Shown piece after piece: positions 36,715-47,369 of a DNA stretch of 64,000 nt. The notes under the pieces are model-generated. The model made no database searches and had not been told where the DNA came from. It saw only the letters and a program-made list of their open reading frames with translations. How positions within the stretch are numbered: the first letter of the stretch is position 1; every line of letters begins with the position of its first letter. Both the position numbers and the translations under genes were made by a program. Source of the stretch: Euonymus europaeus (taxonomy: Eukaryota > Streptophyta > Magnoliopsida > Celastrales > Celastraceae); the NCBI GenBank assembly GCA_963580455.1, contig OY756967.1:4548501-4612500 (forward strand), given 5' to 3'.

Positions 36715-37320
36715 ATAATTTCAACATATAACTGTATGATCTCTAAACCCTAAACCATATATTATTTTTTTATAATACTTAAACCATAAACTTAAAATCT
36801 TATAAACAATAACATTGGAAAAAATTATGATATTAGATATTATGAACTCAAAACAATAACATTGAAATAGTAACATATGGCTGTACGATCTCAAATATGT
36901 ACGATCTCTAAATCCTAAACTAGGAATCATAAAATCCTAGGCACTAAACAGTAACATATAATTGTATGATCTTTAAACCCTAAACAATAAACAATAAACC
37001 CTAAACTATGAACCCTAATATTGAAACGATCATGATCTCAAATCTCATAACAGGTTATGATATTAAAATAATAAAATAAAATTATACGATCTCAAAACTA
37101 TATCATCTCTAAACCCTAAATCTCAAACCTCAAACCATAAATTCTAAACTTTAAACTCTAAACAGTAACATTGAAACAGATTATGATCTCAGATCTCACA
37201 ACAAATTATAATTGATCTCAAAACAGTAATATTAAAATAGTAACATAAAACTGTACGATATCAAATTTGTACAATTTCTGAACCCTAAAGTCTAAACCAT
37301 AAACAGTAACATTAAAATTA
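36715..37320. repeat. Degenerate repeat field with CCCTAAA telomere-like motifs
   Basis: The phrases CTCTAAACCCTAAA, TTTAAACCCTAAACAATAAA, AATAAACCCTAAACTATGAACCC and CTCTAAACCCTAAATC recur, separated by units that share AACAGTAACATTGAAA, TATGATCTCA(G/A)AT and CTGTACGATCTCAAA. It looks like an old tandem family with a unit of about 110-130 bp, mutated around interstitial telomere-type heptamers. Confidence 0.7.
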
Positions 37321-37560
37321 TAGCCAACAACATAAAAAACATTACTTTAGCCAAATCTCTATAGCTAGAGCCATGCTTATAATTTCGAATATATTAATGT
37401 TAGTACATTGTTCAAGCATTAATTGTGGTTGCTTGTTTGTATATAGCTTTGATTTAATTTCTTGCCAAAATTAAAAATATTACAGTTTTTGATAAATAAG
37501 GCAATTTCATGGTTATTCCAGCCACATTCCGACTGGCAATTTCTTTATTAGCTAGAGCAT
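37321..37560 (-). pseudogene. Truncated third expansin copy: promoter and first codons
   Basis: This segment aligns with the promoter and exon 1 start of the expansin at 38361-38517 (relative at about 38474-38745). Shared blocks are GTTAGTACATTGTTCAAGCA, TTTGATTTAATTTCTTGCCA and GACTGGCAATTT. On the minus strand a start-like ATGGCT lies at about 37370, followed by a few diverged codons with an early stop; homology is lost into the telomere-like repeats at 37320. It begins just past the 3' end of the intact expansin, so it marks a tandem-duplication breakpoint. Confidence 0.8.
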
Positions 37561-37604
37561 AATCAAATCAGCTCCTCTAAACCAAATTCCCATGAATAGT
37601 ATTC

Positions 37605-38517
37605 CTAGAGATTGTTTTTACCTTCATATGTTTGGCCAAATTGCCAATTAGAAGGCACAACATTATACTCAAACACAGTTCTCCCATCAGTAGTACTCAC
37701 TAAAAATGTCAAGGCTTGTCCTACCAAGTTAGTCCCCGTCTGCCAATTTTGACCCCAATTACGTGACATTCGAATCCAACCACTATTTGATCCCTTAATC
37801 CGAACACTACCAACATCACCGGCTCCTCCAACATTGTACACTAACACAAGTAGCCAATATGGATTTCCTTTAATCTCGTACTTAATCCCACCTTTCTTAA
37901 CACAAGGTACTCGTCGATACTGGACTGGGATGATTCCTGCTCTGAAATACGCCAATTTTGTAAACATCGGCATGGACAAGTCGAAATGTTGGCGTGGGGG
38001 ATCACACCATCCTCCGGGTGGGTTACTAGGAGGGCAAAAATTGGTTGCTGTTACAGTGATTGTACCAGCATTAGGGTAGCACCATTTCCAGTTTGGTTTA
38101 TTCACACACTTTATCTGAAAACATGCTCCGCAGGTTAAACCATTGTTGAATAGTGCTGTGCTTAGGGCAGCTGTTTCAGGTCCATATCCTTGTTTGAATA
38201 GATCACCATATCCACAAGCTCCCTCTGTTTAAATAATAACTTATTTAGTTTAAAAAAACATTAGTGTTGAAAAATTCCTCGTATAACACATATAAAATCG
38301 AAATTACATATATTAATTAGGAATTTAGAACAACTGCATGCGTTTAACTAATACACGTACGCATGGTTTCACTTCCACTCATGTCACCATAGAAAGTTGC
38401 ATGTGCATAGGACCAACGAGCAGCATCAACTTCAATTGGATCGCTCATGGTTTTCACAAAAACCAGAGCCATGAACATAATAAACATTACTTTAGCCAGA
38501 TCTCTAGAGCTAGCCAT
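37605..38517 (-). CDS. EXPA: Alpha-expansin (copy A)
   Basis: Two exons on the minus strand: 38517-38361 and 38224-37605, with a 136-bp GT-AG intron, encoding 258 residues. A signal peptide (about residues 1-32, with [14 protein letters not shown]) precedes the mature [13 protein letters not shown]. The double-psi barrel domain has the conserved cysteines, [26 protein letters not shown] and the HFD motif at residues 132-134; the C-terminal CBM63 domain contains [14 protein letters not shown]. Expansins loosen cell walls at acid pH without hydrolysis. The protein ends QTYEGKNNL rather than the common QTFEG.QF, so this is a divergent clade. Copy B lies 5.8 kb away on the same strand. Confidence 0.93.
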
Positions 38518-38578
38518 GCTAATAGTTTCGAAAATATTAAAATGTTAGTACATTGTTCAAGCATTAATTCTGGTTGCT

Positions 38579-38580
<2 letters not shown>

Positions 38581-38638
<58 letters not shown>
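38581..38638. repeat. (TA)n microsatellite in the expansin A promoter
   Basis: About 27 TA units sit about 65-120 bp upstream of the expansin A start codon. The truncated third copy has only GTATATAG at the matching place, so the array expanded after the duplication. Confidence 0.95.
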
Positions 38639-38639
<1 letters not shown>

Positions 38640-38759
38640 CTTTGATTTAATTTCTTGCCAAAATTAAAAATATTGTAGTTTTTGATAGATAAGGCAATTT
38701 CATCGTTATTCCAGGCAAACGCCGACTGGCAATTTTCTTTAATTAGCATCACTGCTATT

Positions 38760-39152
38760 TAGGTTCCAAAATATACCACGTATCGACGAGAAATACCACT
38801 GATCGGTATTGTTATTATCTGTCTAGAGGAACTACTCAATTTTTTGCAAATAAGGATACACCTAACCAGTTTTCAAACAATTTCCCAACACATTGGGGTA
38901 GTATGGTAATTTGGGTACTCGCTCTCTGATCATTAAAAGTTATGAGCTCGAGAGGAGGAGACAAATATTTTTTTAGAAATAAATTTGTAAGAATAGGGCC
39001 AGGCTCGATGAAACATGTCAATTGGACTTGTCTGGAGGCCCAAAATATACAATTCTTTAATCGACGGAGAATATCCAACACATCATCAGGTTATATGATC
39101 AGCAGTATGCCAGCAAATAAAATGGATCAGTTGTTTTAAATAAATAGGGGTA
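38760..39152. other. Spacer upstream of expansin A
   Basis: Non-coding; short ORFs on both strands have no recognisable product. Confidence 0.4.
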
Positions 39153-39162
39153 TTTTTGTACA

Positions 39163-39853
39163 GTGTGAGGCTCTAGTGAGGATTGTGCGGGATCCCTTTA
39201 GTGACCGTGGGATACATCCGACGGTCACTCGTATTTTTTTTAAAAAAAATCAGCCCTCTTTTTGGCTGTTCTCTCTCCTTCATGCAAGGCAGCCCCATCT
39301 CCGACACATCTTCATGTACCAACTGACATCTATCAACTAAGCATCTAGTCCAATATTCCATTGACTTAGCTAATCTACCCGGTATAACTGCTAACCTCTT
39401 CATCCATGTTCCACATCCAACATGAGCAACCATAATGATCCCTCAGCTGGAAACAACAACCAGTATAGAGTAGTTGAATAACAAACTGCACTCAAGAACT
39501 AACACTGAGAAGAAGCCCGATTAGGTCCGAATCATTGTCATTTGAATCGGAGTCAAAAAATGGGTGAGCGAGACAGCAAGAAAGAAGAAGAGGGCTGCAA
39601 AGATTTGAGCAAATACGGCTGAGCTAAAACGCAAGAAAGTAGGAGAGTGTTGATATGAGCGAAGAAGAGTAAAGAGGATATCCGGATCCATGAAGAAGAG
39701 ATGAGGTTGCGAGAAAGAGAGAGAGAACAGGGGCAACAAAGGAGAGAGGAGCGAGAACAGCCAAAAAGAAATAAAAAAATACAAGTGACCGTCGGATACA
39801 CTAAAGGAATCCTGCACACATATATATGTGCGGATCCCTCACTAGAGTCTCAC
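39163..39853. mobile_element. Non-autonomous Mutator-like element, 691 bp, 10-bp target duplication
   Basis: Long terminal inverted repeats: the left GTGTGAGGCTCTAGTGAGG... GGATACATCCGACGGTCACT pairs with the right ...AGTGACCGTCGGATACACTA, CGGATCCCTCACTAGAGTC, TCAC. They extend ~80 bp into A/T runs. The direct repeat TTTTTGTACA flanks it on both sides (39153-39162, 39854-39863). Long TIRs with a 9-11 bp duplication are Mutator hallmarks. The interior has a minus-strand frame (MVAHVGCGTWMKRLAV ... ARLAKSMEYWTR-like) that may be captured host sequence; no transposase. Confidence 0.85.
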
Positions 39854-40087
39854 TTTTTGTACACAACAATAACAAATGACATATTTTATATGTCACGTGC
39901 TTAGTCACCACTCCACCTCGATATGAGATGTGATCGGATAAATAGAGATGAAATTAAATAATTGCTGGAAAAATTGGTGAAAAATAAAATTATTGGCGGA
40001 CAGAGGCTAAATCGATCGATCAACTAATCCAGTTGATCGATCTGACCATGGACAAGACTTTACACAGTATTTTTCAAACTCTAAATT

Positions 40088-41022
40088 AAGGGTGCGTTTG
40101 GTAAACAATTTTGCAGTTAGCATATAATTTAGCTTATATGCTGGTAGGATATATGTTGTTTCAAATGCTGACATATATGTTATTTCAAATGTAGTGGTGT
40201 TTGGTTCATTATCGTAGGAAAAACATATATGCTATTTCAAATGTTGTGGCTAATTACATACAGGGGCAGTAGCACAAATTAAAAAATATTTTTCAAAAAT
40301 ATATAATAAATTATTAAATAAATAAATTACTAAATATAATTGAATAAATTATTTTAAAATAAATATATTATTAAATATAAATAAATAAAAATTTATTATT
40401 AAATATAAATGAATATATTATGAAATAAAAATAAATAATAGATTATTAAATATAAATAATAAATTATTAAATATAATTGAATAAATTATTTTAAAATAAA
40501 TATATTATTAAAAATAAATAATTTAATATATTAGTAAAATTGTTAATATATTATTAAGTAAAAATAAATAAATATTATTATTAAATATAAATGAATATTT
40601 TATTAAATAAAAGTAAATAATAGATTAGTAAATATAAATAAGTAAATTATTAAATATAATTGAATATATTATTAAAAATAAATAATTAAAAATATTAGTA
40701 AAAATGTTAATATATTATTAAATATAAATAAATAAAAATTTATTATTAAATAAAACTGAATATATTATTAAATAAAATAAATAATAGATTTTAACATTAA
40801 GGTTATTTTGGTTATTTGGCAGAAATATAAGGGATAGTTTAGACTTTTCATTTTTGATAGAAGGTAAATGTTGTTGAAAATGATTTTTTATGTAACATTT
40901 GAAAATTGTAACATATATGCTAAAATTATTATTGGGTGTTTGGTTAAGTAGTTTTTTATATGTAGCATATATGTTGAATGCTGAATTATATGCTAGTGAA
41001 AATTGTTTACCAAACAGGCACT
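40088..41022. mobile_element. TIR element with an AT-rich tandem-repeat core
   Basis: The left end GTGCGTTTGGTAAACAATTTT and the right end AAAATTGTTTACCAAACAGGCAC are inverted repeats over about 20 bases, and the subterminal AGCATATAATTTAGC also has a partner (GCTGAATTATATGCT). The core (about 40280-40800) is built from short TATTAAATATAAAT-type units. I could not identify a clean target duplication, so hAT versus PIF/Harbinger is open. Confidence 0.7.
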
Positions 41023-41159
41023 ATGTTAGGTTGGGAATATTGTAACAGAGTTTTTCCAAGTGAGAGTTATTGACATAGAGAATTTTTTTTCATTGAAATT
41101 TTGTATAATGTTCATTAATATTAGGGAAACTTTCGTTGTATCACTTGAGGAGTAGACAG

Positions 41160-41619
41160 TTTATCAGACCTCGTTAATCTTGTATCTTCTGTTTAAATTA
41201 TTTGTTAAGTTGAATCGAGCTGACACTATGTAGTATCCTATTTTTGTCCGGATTCGGTCCAATATGCTTATTTTTGGAGGCTCGATAATATTTGTTTCGG
41301 ATGACTTTTGAGCACAATCCTTCATCCACTCCTCCATCACTATCACCTCATCAACCACTCCTACCTACTAATCCACCCACTCTCACCTAATCTCCACATA
41401 CCCTAACCACTACCATCACCTCTTCTATTCTTATACCCAAAAAATACTCAATGAGGGGGGAGATCATCTTCTAGCTACTAGAATTCCATGCCGCCAAAAT
41501 CCATCTTCATCATAGCTCAATTCCTCACTTTTCCAGCCATCACTTGAACCACAACATCACCATCACCATAACTTCTCCCATTCCACCACCCCAAGCTTAT
41601 CTTCAAGTTTTACACCAAG
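41160..41619. other. Spacer rich in CACCACC/ACCATC runs
   Basis: C/A-rich low-complexity sequence leading into the tandem repeat. It is probably part of the non-coding region of an LTR element, but no ends were found. Confidence 0.35.
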
Positions 41620-42110
41620 TTTTCAATCAGTGATCCGGAAACGATCCGTGGTTCGATCGAAGTGAAATTTGGACAGTGATTTCACAACACCTGAAATTTT
41701 ATTCTATATGGTGCGATTGTCATTGGAGGACGTCTATCCAACCCAGTTTATGATAGAACGTCACTACAATTTTGAGAAAAAGAGCTGCTACGATAGGTTT
41801 TCAATCAGTGATTTGGATTTGATCCGTGGTTCGATTGAAGTGAAATTTGGACAGTGATTTCATAACACCTGGAACTTTATTCTGTACGGTGCGATTGTCG
41901 TTGGAGGACGTCTATCTAACCCAGTTTATGATAGAATGTCACTGTAATTCTGAGGAAAAGAGATACTGCGCTAGGTTTTTTAATCAATGACCGAGAAACG
42001 ATCCATGGTCCGATTGATATGAGATTTTGATAATAGCTTCACAACACCTGTAAATTCATTCAGTACGGTGCGATTGGCATTTGAAGATGCTTATCCAACC
42101 TGAAACTAGA
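41620..42110 (+). repeat. Tandem repeat, 178-180 bp unit, about 2.7 copies
   Basis: Units start at 41621, 41799 and 41979 with TTTCAATCAGTGATCCG, TTTCAATCAGTGATTTG and TTTAATCAATGACCGAG. Each continues with GATCC(G/A)TGGTTCGAT, TTCACAACACCTG, TACGGTGCGATTG and CTATCCAACC. The third copy is more diverged and incomplete. Confidence 0.9.
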
Positions 42111-43325
42111 GGCAGATTCACACAACAAAGGTGGCTAAGGAGGGGTGGAGAATCCTGAAAAAGAATGAGAAGAAGGAAGAAGAGGATAACATGGAGACGG
42201 GTCAGGCCAGCTCTAGAGGTTTTATGGGTTTGTAAAATTGATAAAATAGGCTTGTAAATATTTTTAGGTTTTTGTGGACTTTTGTTTTTGGATTATTAAG
42301 TGATTGGGCCCAAGGTCATATGTATTATGTAAATAGTAAAAAAATAAAAATAAAAATTGCATACATGATTTTAGGATGCTAGAAGCATGTAGCGATTAAT
42401 CCGACGATGGAACCAATTAGATAGCATTGGATGCTATCCCAAAAGGATTCTTGAGGATAAAATCTTATGAAATTCTTATCCATTGGATGAAGATGATTTT
42501 TTTTAAGCATTCATATTGTGTATAAAAATTATATCGAAAGCCTTAACCGGCAATAAAATTAATTTGGGGAATGCATTGGATGCACCCTCAGAAAAATTCT
42601 TGAGGTGAGAATGTTTCATGGAAACTTGACCATTGGATGGAAGGGTCTCATGAACTTCAATATTAGACTCTCAATAGAACTTTTATATCTTGTAAATAAT
42701 TATCATGCCTCATGTATATATTTTTGTTAAAATGTCATGTTTGATTTTCTTAATCATTTAATGAGATAATAAAAATTAAATTGACAACTGTTTTTTAAAA
42801 ACAGACGTTGTGGGGTGCTTTACACCTTCCCATACATAACAAACTCACTAACCATTTTTCTGAATTTTTGCAGATAAAAATATTTTATGGTGACCAATTC
42901 CACCTATTACAATTGGTGGCGACCCTCTATAAATTTTCTTTCGCAAAACCGGTTGCGACACACTACTTCCAACAATAACCTCTTTAAAATAGTACCGTAT
43001 ATTAGTCCTAATAATACCGTATATTCTCGAGTTTTCTAAACTGTCTTGTCCAAGGTAAGTTAGCCAAATAGTAATGGAAAGTTGGAAGATTACTAGGTCC
43101 AGTTCAGTCACGTTTTCATGTTCGAAAGGAGAAGAAATGAAGAATATACAATTCTTATACGAACATAATAATTAATTTGGAGGAACAAGAAAAAAATATG
43201 AAATTTGGCAAAATCATTTTATTTATTCAATAAAAAGAGAGCACAATATACAATAATGTTAATTTTATTTTCCAACTAAGAAAAATTTAATTAACACCAC
43301 TGTTCGAATTCAAACTCTATAATTA
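42111..43325. other. Transposon-like spacer downstream of the tandem repeat
   Basis: No gene. The stretch at about 42790-42970 (AAAACAGACGTTGTGGGGTG ... CAATTGGTGGCGACCC) resembles sequence at the inner edge of gypsy LTRs, but I could not pair LTRs or confirm a primer-binding site. Confidence 0.35.
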
Positions 43326-43370
43326 AAGCATAATCAGCTCCTCTAAACCAAATTCCCATGAATAGTATTC

Positions 43371-44280
43371 CTAGAGATTGTTTTTACCTTCATATGTTTG
43401 GCCAAATTGCCAATTAGAAGGCACAATATTATACTCAGACACAGTTTTCCCATCACTAGTACTCACTATAAATGACAAGGCTTGTCCTACAAAGTTAGTC
43501 CCCGTCTTCCAATTTTGGCCCCAATTACGTGACATTTGAATCCAACCACTATTTGATCCCTTAATCCGAACACTACGAACATCACCGGCTCCTCCAACAT
43601 TGTACACTAACACAAGTAGCCAATATGGATTTCCTTTAATCTCGTACTTAATCCCACCTTTCTTAACACAAGGTACTCGTCGATACTGGACTGGGATGAT
43701 TCCTGCTCTGAAATACGCCAATTTTGTAAACATCTGCATGGACAAGTCGAAATGTTGACGCGGGGGATCACACCATCCTCCGGGTGGGTTACTAGGAGGG
43801 CAAAAATTGGTTGCTGTTATAGTGATTGTACCGGCATTAGGGTAGCACCATTGTGGATCATTCACACACTTTATCTCAAAACATGCTCCGCAGGTGAAAC
43901 CATTGTTGAATAGTGCTGTGCTTAGGGCAGCTGTTTCGAGTCCATATCCTTGTTTGAATAGATTACCATATCCACAAGCTCCCTCTGTTTAAATAATAAC
44001 ATATTTAGTTTATAAAAACAATATGTACAAAAAAGGAGGTGTTGAAAAATTCCGTTATAACGGCGTTAACGTGACAAAGTCTCGAATACTCTCTTGTTAA
44101 AATAAAAAGAAAGGACTTACGCATTGTTTCTCCGCCGGACATGTCACCGTAAAAGGTGGCACTTGCACTGATCCAATTATCGTCACCACTATTAGGGTTT
44201 TCCATGCTCATGGTCTTCACAAGAAGGAGAGCCATGGACATGAACATGAACATCGTAGAAAAACTTCTAATGGCAGCCAT
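43371..44280 (-). CDS. EXPA: Alpha-expansin (copy B)
   Basis: Two exons on the minus strand: 44280-44121 and 43984-43371, with a 136-bp intron, encoding 257 residues. The signal peptide contains [15 protein letters not shown]; the mature start is [16 protein letters not shown]. The second exon is almost identical to copy A in DNA and protein, including PRQHFDLSM, the CBM63 WGQNW motif and the EGKNNL end, but reads [11 protein letters not shown] where copy A has the two-residue-longer [13 protein letters not shown]. Exon 1 is clearly more diverged. Same role as copy A: non-hydrolytic wall loosening in the apoplast. No lesions seen. Confidence 0.93.
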
Positions 44281-44982
44281 TTTTGTTCTGCAATATTTTC
44301 TATGCTAGCGAACACGTTGAAGCAGAAAATGTTGCATATTATATATAGATACAAACGTCAAATGAAGATTAATTAAAAAAAGGTAAGGAAATTAAGACGT
44401 TTGATTCTCTCCAAGACAAATTGTGTATATTTTATTGATAGAAAATATTTTTCCATAATTAGAGGGATTGAGGGCAGGTCAAGGCATTGCTAAATAATTT
44501 TATTTTTTAAAAAAAATGAATTGATAAAAATTAATGATTTTTAATTCCAACAAATGGATTTGCTAATGATGTTTACATAATCACCATTGGCACATATATG
44601 GAACAATATATGTAAGGATTAGTTAATTATGAAAGTAAGTAAAAATATAATTAATTATTTTCACTTGCATAGTTGATCCGGTTGAGACAAATTGATTGAA
44701 ATAAATTACTGTGGAATCATTTGTGTTTTACATTTTATAATTCTTCAAGAATCATTCCAATATATTCTTGTTTTATTGTACATTATTTCGTATAATCGCA
44801 TACCAAAATGGGAATATTGCATATGTTGCCCTATTGCTCTATGTTGTCCCGAATTTAACCCCAAAAATATAAAATAAAAAATTGCGAGACTTTGGGACAC
44901 AAATAAAGTTTTAAAATGAGGTTTTTGGGTACAAATATTTATTTAGGGAAATTAGGTTTAGATCCAGATTTACTAACTCTTA

Positions 44983-45204
44983 TGATGTGTGTTTCATATA
45001 GAGTAAAAAATAGGAGTGTAATGTATTATTAGCATAATCATTACACACCTCTCCCCATTAATAATTATTATACCCAAAATATAAAGAAAATTGCCAAAAA
45101 AATTATTGGGTTAAATAATATACATGCCTACTAAATATAACTATTTATTTATCCATGTATTTTTAATTATTCTTGCAATTATTACACATCTATCAAACAC
45201 ACCC
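44983..45204. mobile_element. Tourist-like MITE, ~222 bp
   Basis: Inverted ends TGATGTGTGTTTCATA and TATCAAACACACCC, with flanking TTA on both sides (44980-44982, 45205-45207), fit a PIF/Harbinger MITE. The inverted ends are imperfect and the interior is AT-rich. Confidence 0.55.
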
Positions 45205-45734
45205 TTAAGAGTAAAAGGAAAGTTGACATTGTTTTTTATAGTTAAGGCCCAACTGATAAATTGAATTAAGGACAAAACTTGAAATTACATATTTGTCATT
45301 GTTGTTCTAGCCAGAGATGACTGAAAATTTCTTTTTCTTGCTATGGATGCTTTCGGATTTGGATCGAGATGAGACCAATGACATTGAATCGTTATACAGA
45401 GACAAATCCAACGCCACTAACCTTGTCAGGATCCGACATCGAAAATTGTTAGATTGAGGCAAAACGGCCGAAACGCATTTTGCCCCAATCTAAACGTTTT
45501 AGGCTACAGGGCGAGAGGAGATCGGTGGAGTTGAATTCTTTATTGCCACCGGAAGGCGATTACTTGGTCAAAAAAAATTCTACGATTCTATAGAGAAGAA
45601 GTGTTTTCTACAGAGAGAAACAACACTATATAGTTTATGCTTTTGATATTCTTCACCTATTATCTAGGTCTTGCTTTGTGTGCTTTCAATGGTAATAATT
45701 TGTTGTGTTTTGTGAATTCGATCAAACTTTCTGG
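45205..45734. other. Spacer with a segment related to 46440-46600
   Basis: At about 45360-45500 the phrases GAGATG..ACC..TG, GACAAATCCAACGCC and GAGGCAAAACGGCCGAAACGC resemble GACGAATCTAACGCC and GAGACAAAATGTCCGGAATG at about 46500-46575. Both look like parts of one transposon non-coding family. Confidence 0.4.
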
Positions 45735-46290
45735 TTCATCACTTGGGACAAAAGGGTTTAACAGGGAATTCGAGTTTTGGTCCGTCAAATGGAAAAAAGG
45801 TGGTTCTAAAGGGAAAAGGAGTTCTAACCAATTTTGAAAGCTTGAACCACAGTGTTTAGGGCACTTGCAACATTTACGATTTTAGTAGCGATATTCGTTC
45901 CTTAAACCCGTTAGAGTTTAGCAAATTCGAGCCTTGGGCATCATCACTTGGGAGATAAGGTTTTGATAGTGAATCCGAACTTTGGCTATGTCGTACAAAT
46001 AAAAAGTAATTTTATAGAGAAAAAGTGATTTTAAGGAGAAATAAAAGTTCTACAGAGAAAAAGATTCTTGCAGTAACAGTAGAATGAAAATTGTGATTTC
46101 ATATTTTTTGGCCTCACTTTTCTGTCCGAGCCTTGAGGTTCATCACTTGGGACACAGGATTTTAGTTGTGAATATGAACTTTGGGTCCGGTGAATAGAGA
46201 AAAAGAGATTTATAGAGAAAAAGTGATGCTACGGAGAAAAAAATTCCACATTAATAGTAAAATGAAAATTGTGATTTCATTTTTTTTTGT
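45735..46290 (+). repeat. Tandem repeat, ~200-bp unit, three copies
   Basis: The phrase TTCATCACTTGGGA recurs near 45735, 45940 and 46140. It is followed each time by an A/G-rich block (GAATTCGAGTTTTGG, GAATCCGAACTTTGG, GAATATGAACTTTGG), then AGAGAAAAAG runs and, in copies 2 and 3, AATGAAAATTGTGATTTCAT. Confidence 0.8.
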
Positions 46291-47369
46291 TTCAACCACA
46301 AAAATAATCGTCGATGGTCTCAAAAGAAGCACGATTGCTAGAGAAGTAAAGCCTAACCTATGGCGGCTGAAACAAAGGCCTGCCGCCGTCGAAAAGCCAC
46401 CATGAAGTTTCGGCGATACCTGAAATTTTCTTTTCGCCGCTGCAGCTATTTCCTATGTAGGATCAAGGTGAGATTGGTGGCGTTGAAATTCTACGCCCAA
46501 GACGAATCTAACGCCCCCAATTTTGCCTCAATCTTATGCCAAAAATGGTCAGATCGAGACAAAATGTCCGGAATGTGTTTTGCCTTAATCAGACCATTTT
46601 CGTCGGCGGATTGTGGAGAGACCACCATTGTTGGCCTAGTTGGATTGTGGGGATATTTTGAGATATTTATCATTTTTTCTTTATTTCTAAGTTCCAAAAT
46701 GGAGTGGACCTATTTCAAAGAATGAGACTCTTTAAGTCCTTCTATCTAATTTACCCTATTTTTTTATATAAATTAAGAAAAAACTATATACAGGTTGGTT
46801 GAGAGGCAGAGTGTAGAAAATGATTTGGTGATGTTTCTTTTGAAATATATAAATGGGGACGTTTGGAGAGACAAAGAGAGGGTCTAGTTATTATTTTTTT
46901 CAAAATATATTTTTATATTATTATTGAGCGTGAAAGAGGACTCAAATATTGTTTTGTTGAATGTTCGATAAGATTTCAAGTACTCTATTTGTGGCGGGCA
47001 TTTCATAACAAGAAAGAACTGCAACATCTCACTGGTCGAGCTGTAGCCTTATGCAAATTCCTCACCACATCGGGAGACGGGTGTTGATACAGGGTATAAC
47101 AAAGCTAGGAACTAGCGTTAGCACTGGTTACAATAACTTATAAATTACGCCCCCATCCCCATTTTCAAGTCCATATGATTATAGTTCTAAATAACCAGCC
47201 GTTCATAAATATTTTGCGAAATTCGGATTGCTCTGTTAGATAATCAAGTGGTCAAGGAAGCTAAGTAAATTTGACATTCACTTTCAACCTAGACAATCCA
47301 TCCAAGCTTAGACCTTTGTTTATTTTATAATAGAGTGTCAACATCCTTCGAGAGCAGAAGAGGTAGAAA
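46291..47369. other. Transposon-like spacer
   Basis: Open frames such as the one from 46360 (Arg/Cys-rich) have no recognisable product and fall in repeat-like DNA. No feature supported. Confidence 0.35.

Noticed and set aside
38338..38752. ORFs with long Ile-Tyr runs
   Set aside because: Translation of the (TA)n microsatellite in the expansin promoter.
39521..39904. ORFs on both strands, including an Arg/Glu-rich one
   Set aside because: They are made from the (GA)-rich right arm of the Mutator-like element.
45735..46290. CRISPR-like regular repeats
   Set aside because: Units are ~200 bp and diverged, with no short identical repeats and unique spacers; the genome is eukaryotic.
46181..46725. 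Arg/Cys-rich ORF of 121 codons and neighbour
   Set aside because: Lies in repeat-like DNA related to 45.4 kb; no domain or homologue recognised and no splice context.
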